Shown here in pieces: positions 62,001 to 64,000 of a stretch of 64,000 bases of DNA. The notes under the pieces are model-generated. The model was not told where the DNA came from, searched no databases, and was given only the letters and a program-made list of their open reading frames with translations. This DNA is from Ureibacillus massiliensis 4400831 = CIP 108448 = CCUG 49529 (GTDB lineage Bacteria > Bacillota > Bacilli > Bacillales_A > Planococcaceae). The position numbers and the translations under genes were made by a program. Each line of letters opens with the position of its first letter. Position 1 is the first letter of the stretch. The DNA is taken from NCBI RefSeq assembly GCF_000772965.1, contig NZ_JPVQ01000016.1, positions 18,622 to 82,621 of the forward strand. Reading direction: 5' to 3'.

Positions 62001-62996
62001 ATGCAATCAAGACAGAAACGATCTGTAAATTTCTCAACAGTATTTATTTTAGGGATATTATTAATGGCTTTAGTTCCTATATTTTTAAAGAGTACTACAT
62101 TAACTATTCCGAATTCATTCAATCAATTGAACACGATTTTCCTCAGTATTTTAATTGAGGCCATACCATTTGTGTTAATCGGGGTGTTGATTGCAGGTTT
62201 TATTCAAATTTTCATAACAGAAGATCATATTCGTGCTTGTATACCGAAAAATAAATTTTTAGCTGTGTTAATGAGCTGTGTTGTAGGAGCGGCCTTTCCC
62301 GCTTGTGAATGTGGAATTGTCCCGATAGTGCGAAGATTAATTGGGAAAGGTGTTCCATTATATGCGGGCGTTGGTTTTTTATTAACTGGACCTTTAATTA
62401 ATCCAATCGTTATTTTATCGACTTATATGGCATTTGGTAACGATATGGAGATGGCAATGCTCCGTATGGGCGTTGGTTTCGTAGCGGCATTAGCAATCGC
62501 CCTATTGGTCAGTTTGTTATTTAGATCGAATCAACTGAAAAAAACTAAGGGAAGTCATCATTCACATAGTCATACACATAAAAAACAACCGTTAATGTTA
62601 CGGATTAGCGACATGTTTAAACATTCTATAGATGAATTTTTTCATATGAGTAAATACTTAATTATCGGTGCTTTTGTAGCAGCCTTTCTACAAACATATA
62701 TATCTACAGAGTCGCTTTTACTATTTGGAGATAATCAAATGCAGACAACGCTTGTGATGATGGGGTTGGCATTTGTGCTTTCGTTATGCTCAGAAGCGGA
62801 TGCTTTTATTGGTGCTTCCTTCAGAAATGTATTTCCAACTACTTCTATATTAGCTTTCTTAGTTTATGGCCCAATGATCGATTTGAAAAATACAATTATG
62901 TTATTAAGTGTATTTAAAGCAAGATTTGTATTTGTCTTATTTGTTCTAATCACGACTGTTGTTTTTATATTTGTAAGTTTATCGAGCTTACTTTAG
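62001..62996 (+). CDS. ycgR: YcgR-like permease (DUF318/permease family)
   Basis: A 331-residue membrane protein with about eight helices in two halves. Each half carries a conserved motif: AFPACECGIVPIVRRLIGKG with a CxC pair, and LSLCSEADAFIGASF with a single Cys. A His-rich cytosolic loop at about 185-200 (HHSHSHTHKK) separates the halves and may bind metal. The family often travels with the TIGR03943 protein encoded next. The cargo is not established. GAGGAGAT precedes the ATG. A candidate Zur box upstream points to a zinc link. Confidence 0.87.
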   Translation: MQSRQKRSVNFSTVFILGILLMALVPIFLKSTTLTIPNSFNQLNTIFLSILIEAIPFVLIGVLIAGFIQIFITEDHIRACIPKNKFLAVLMSCVVGAAFPACECGIVPIVRRLIGKGVPLYAGVGFLLTGPLINPIVILSTYMAFGNDMEMAMLRMGVGFVAALAIALLVSLLFRSNQLKKTKGSHHSHSHTHKKQPLMLRISDMFKHSIDEFFHMSKYLIIGAFVAAFLQTYISTESLLLFGDNQMQTTLVMMGLAFVLSLCSEADAFIGASFRNVFPTTSILAFLVYGPMIDLKNTIMLLSVFKARFVFVLFVLITTVVFIFVSLSSLL

Positions 62997-63006
62997 GAGG
63001 TACAGT

Positions 63007-63927
63007 ATGAAATTTCACTTTCAACATTTTTTAAAGGCGGTAATATTGGGGTTATTTGCTTTATATTTTGTGAATCTTCATATTACTGGTGACATCACAA
63101 AATTTATTAATCCCAAATATGATTTTATGAGTAAGATGGCAGCGATTATATTTATTGTTTTATTTATGATTCAATTTTCTCGCATATGGCAGGAGAAGCA
63201 TTCTCATCATGCTTGTTCTCATGGATGTGATCACGATCATGGAAACAGCCATTGGAGTTTAAAGAGAATAGTAGGCTACTGTGTCATTGCTTTCCCGATG
63301 ATAACCGGGTTCACCTTGGCGCCTGCCACTTTAGATTCATCAATTGCGGCTAATAAGGGGTTTCTGTTATCTCAAGGAGGAAATAAAGAAAGTGTTGGAA
63401 GTTCAAATAGAAATTCTTTGTTAGAAGGATCTGAGTCTTTGGCAGAGAAAGAGAATATTGATATTTATTCAAGTGTAGAAGATATTGCTCTACCGAATAA
63501 CAACTATCTTTCGGAAGAGGAATATGATGAAAAGTTTAGAATGCTACAAGAAGAAACAATCCAAATGACAGAAGATATGTTTAGCACTTATTACGGAGAG
63601 ATAAATAAACAACCAGAGGCGTATGTTGGTAAACGTATTAAAATGAGTGGCTTTGTTTTTAAGGAAGATGGACTTGCTAGTAATCAATTAGTAATTTCAA
63701 GATTTCTAATAACCCATTGTATTGCAGATGCGAGTATTATTGGCTTCTTATCAGAGGTAGAAGGTGCTGATACATTGAAGGAAGATACATGGATTGAAAT
63801 AGAGGGCGTTTTGGACGTTAGTACCTATAGCGGATATGAATTGCCGTTTATAAAAGTAACTAGTTTGAATGTTATCGATGAACCAAGTGAACCTTATATC
63901 TATCCTGTATTAACATTGTTAAATTAA
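63007..63927 (+). CDS. ycgQ: YcgQ-like TIGR03943/DUF1980 protein
   Basis: A 306-residue protein with two N-terminal helices and a metal-binding-looking segment between them (HSHHACSHGCDHDHGNSHW), rich in His and Cys. A long extracytoplasmic domain follows. The C-terminal region carries the family's CIADASIIGFLSEV and GYELPFIKVTSLNVID features. It lies 10 bp after ycgR behind AGGAGGT and ends at a terminator, so the two are one transcript. A role with the permease in handling metal is inferred. Confidence 0.87.
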   Translation: MKFHFQHFLKAVILGLFALYFVNLHITGDITKFINPKYDFMSKMAAIIFIVLFMIQFSRIWQEKHSHHACSHGCDHDHGNSHWSLKRIVGYCVIAFPMITGFTLAPATLDSSIAANKGFLLSQGGNKESVGSSNRNSLLEGSESLAEKENIDIYSSVEDIALPNNNYLSEEEYDEKFRMLQEETIQMTEDMFSTYYGEINKQPEAYVGKRIKMSGFVFKEDGLASNQLVISRFLITHCIADASIIGFLSEVEGADTLKEDTWIEIEGVLDVSTYSGYELPFIKVTSLNVIDEPSEPYIYPVLTLLN

Positions 63928-63940
63928 TAGAAACTTTTAA

Positions 63941-63975
63941 AAGAGAATCTGAATTGATGATTCTCTTTATTTTGT
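63941..63975 (+). terminator. Terminator after ycgQ
   Basis: Perfect 9-bp stem AAGAGAATC/GATTCTCTT followed by TATTTTGTGT, near the window end. Confidence 0.82.
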
Positions 63976-64000
63976 GTGCCGGGCATGTCCGTCAACTAGG

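Overview
The window is low-GC, densely packed DNA with Bacillus-type signals: strong AGGAGG-like ribosome binding sites, many GTG and TTG starts, and Rho-independent terminators after most transcripts. Gene content points to an endospore-forming member of the Bacillales. It includes a YaaH-type spore cortex hydrolase, Ku and LigD, a Des/DesK/DesR cold-sensing module, YitJ and MetH under an S-box, the MoxR/DUF58/transglutaminase block before guaA, and an S-layer-anchored protein. I infer a Planococcaceae-like relative of Lysinibacillus, Solibacillus or Ureibacillus, but the sequence alone does not fix the genus.

Layout. 1-5400: the end of an unknown gene, an SLH-domain surface protein, a complete ISL3-family insertion sequence with terminal inverted repeats and an 8-bp target duplication, a small secreted protein, and a long TetR regulator. 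5500-14200: a divergent DHA2-type multidrug exporter, a YkuI-like protein with a degenerate EAL domain, a YaaH-like spore glycosidase with no canonical start codon, a DUF2243/CtaG pair, and the divergent ligD/ku end-joining pair. 14500-26800: one long operon with an oligopeptide ABC importer, an IclR regulator, an M14 metallopeptidase, pyroglutamyl peptidase and the three-subunit 5-oxoprolinase PxpBCA. Together these form an apparent route from pyroglutamyl peptides to glutamate. 26800-34900: a degenerate 20-bp tandem array, a PfoR-like membrane protein, a YusW-like lipoprotein, guanine deaminase, an endonuclease Q-like protein, a carboxylesterase with a divergent LysR regulator, and a Sel1-repeat protein.

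35000-42000: hemY, then an S-box riboswitch controlling yitJ and metH. 42300-46100: a second peptide-transporter ATPase pair that lacks permeases and a binding protein, followed by an M20 peptidase and a GNAT acetyltransferase. 46300-49350: the Des desaturase and its DesK/DesR two-component system. 49360-51950: proline dehydrogenase and the FetAB exporter on the minus strand. 51950-52470: a long gene-free gap holding a candidate minus-strand small RNA with C-rich loops. 52470-55400: pncB and nadE for NAD synthesis, then a small basic orphan protein. 55500-61900: moxR, DUF58 and transglutaminase genes, then guaA behind a guanine-type purine riboswitch and two terminators in series. 62000-64000: a YcgR/YcgQ permease pair with histidine-rich segments, preceded by a near-consensus Zur box.

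The most interesting items for follow-up are the candidate small RNA near 52000-52110, the ~20-bp tandem array near 26830-26990, the pyroglutamyl-peptide operon, the non-AUG start of the YaaH-like gene, and the orphan transporter ATPases.
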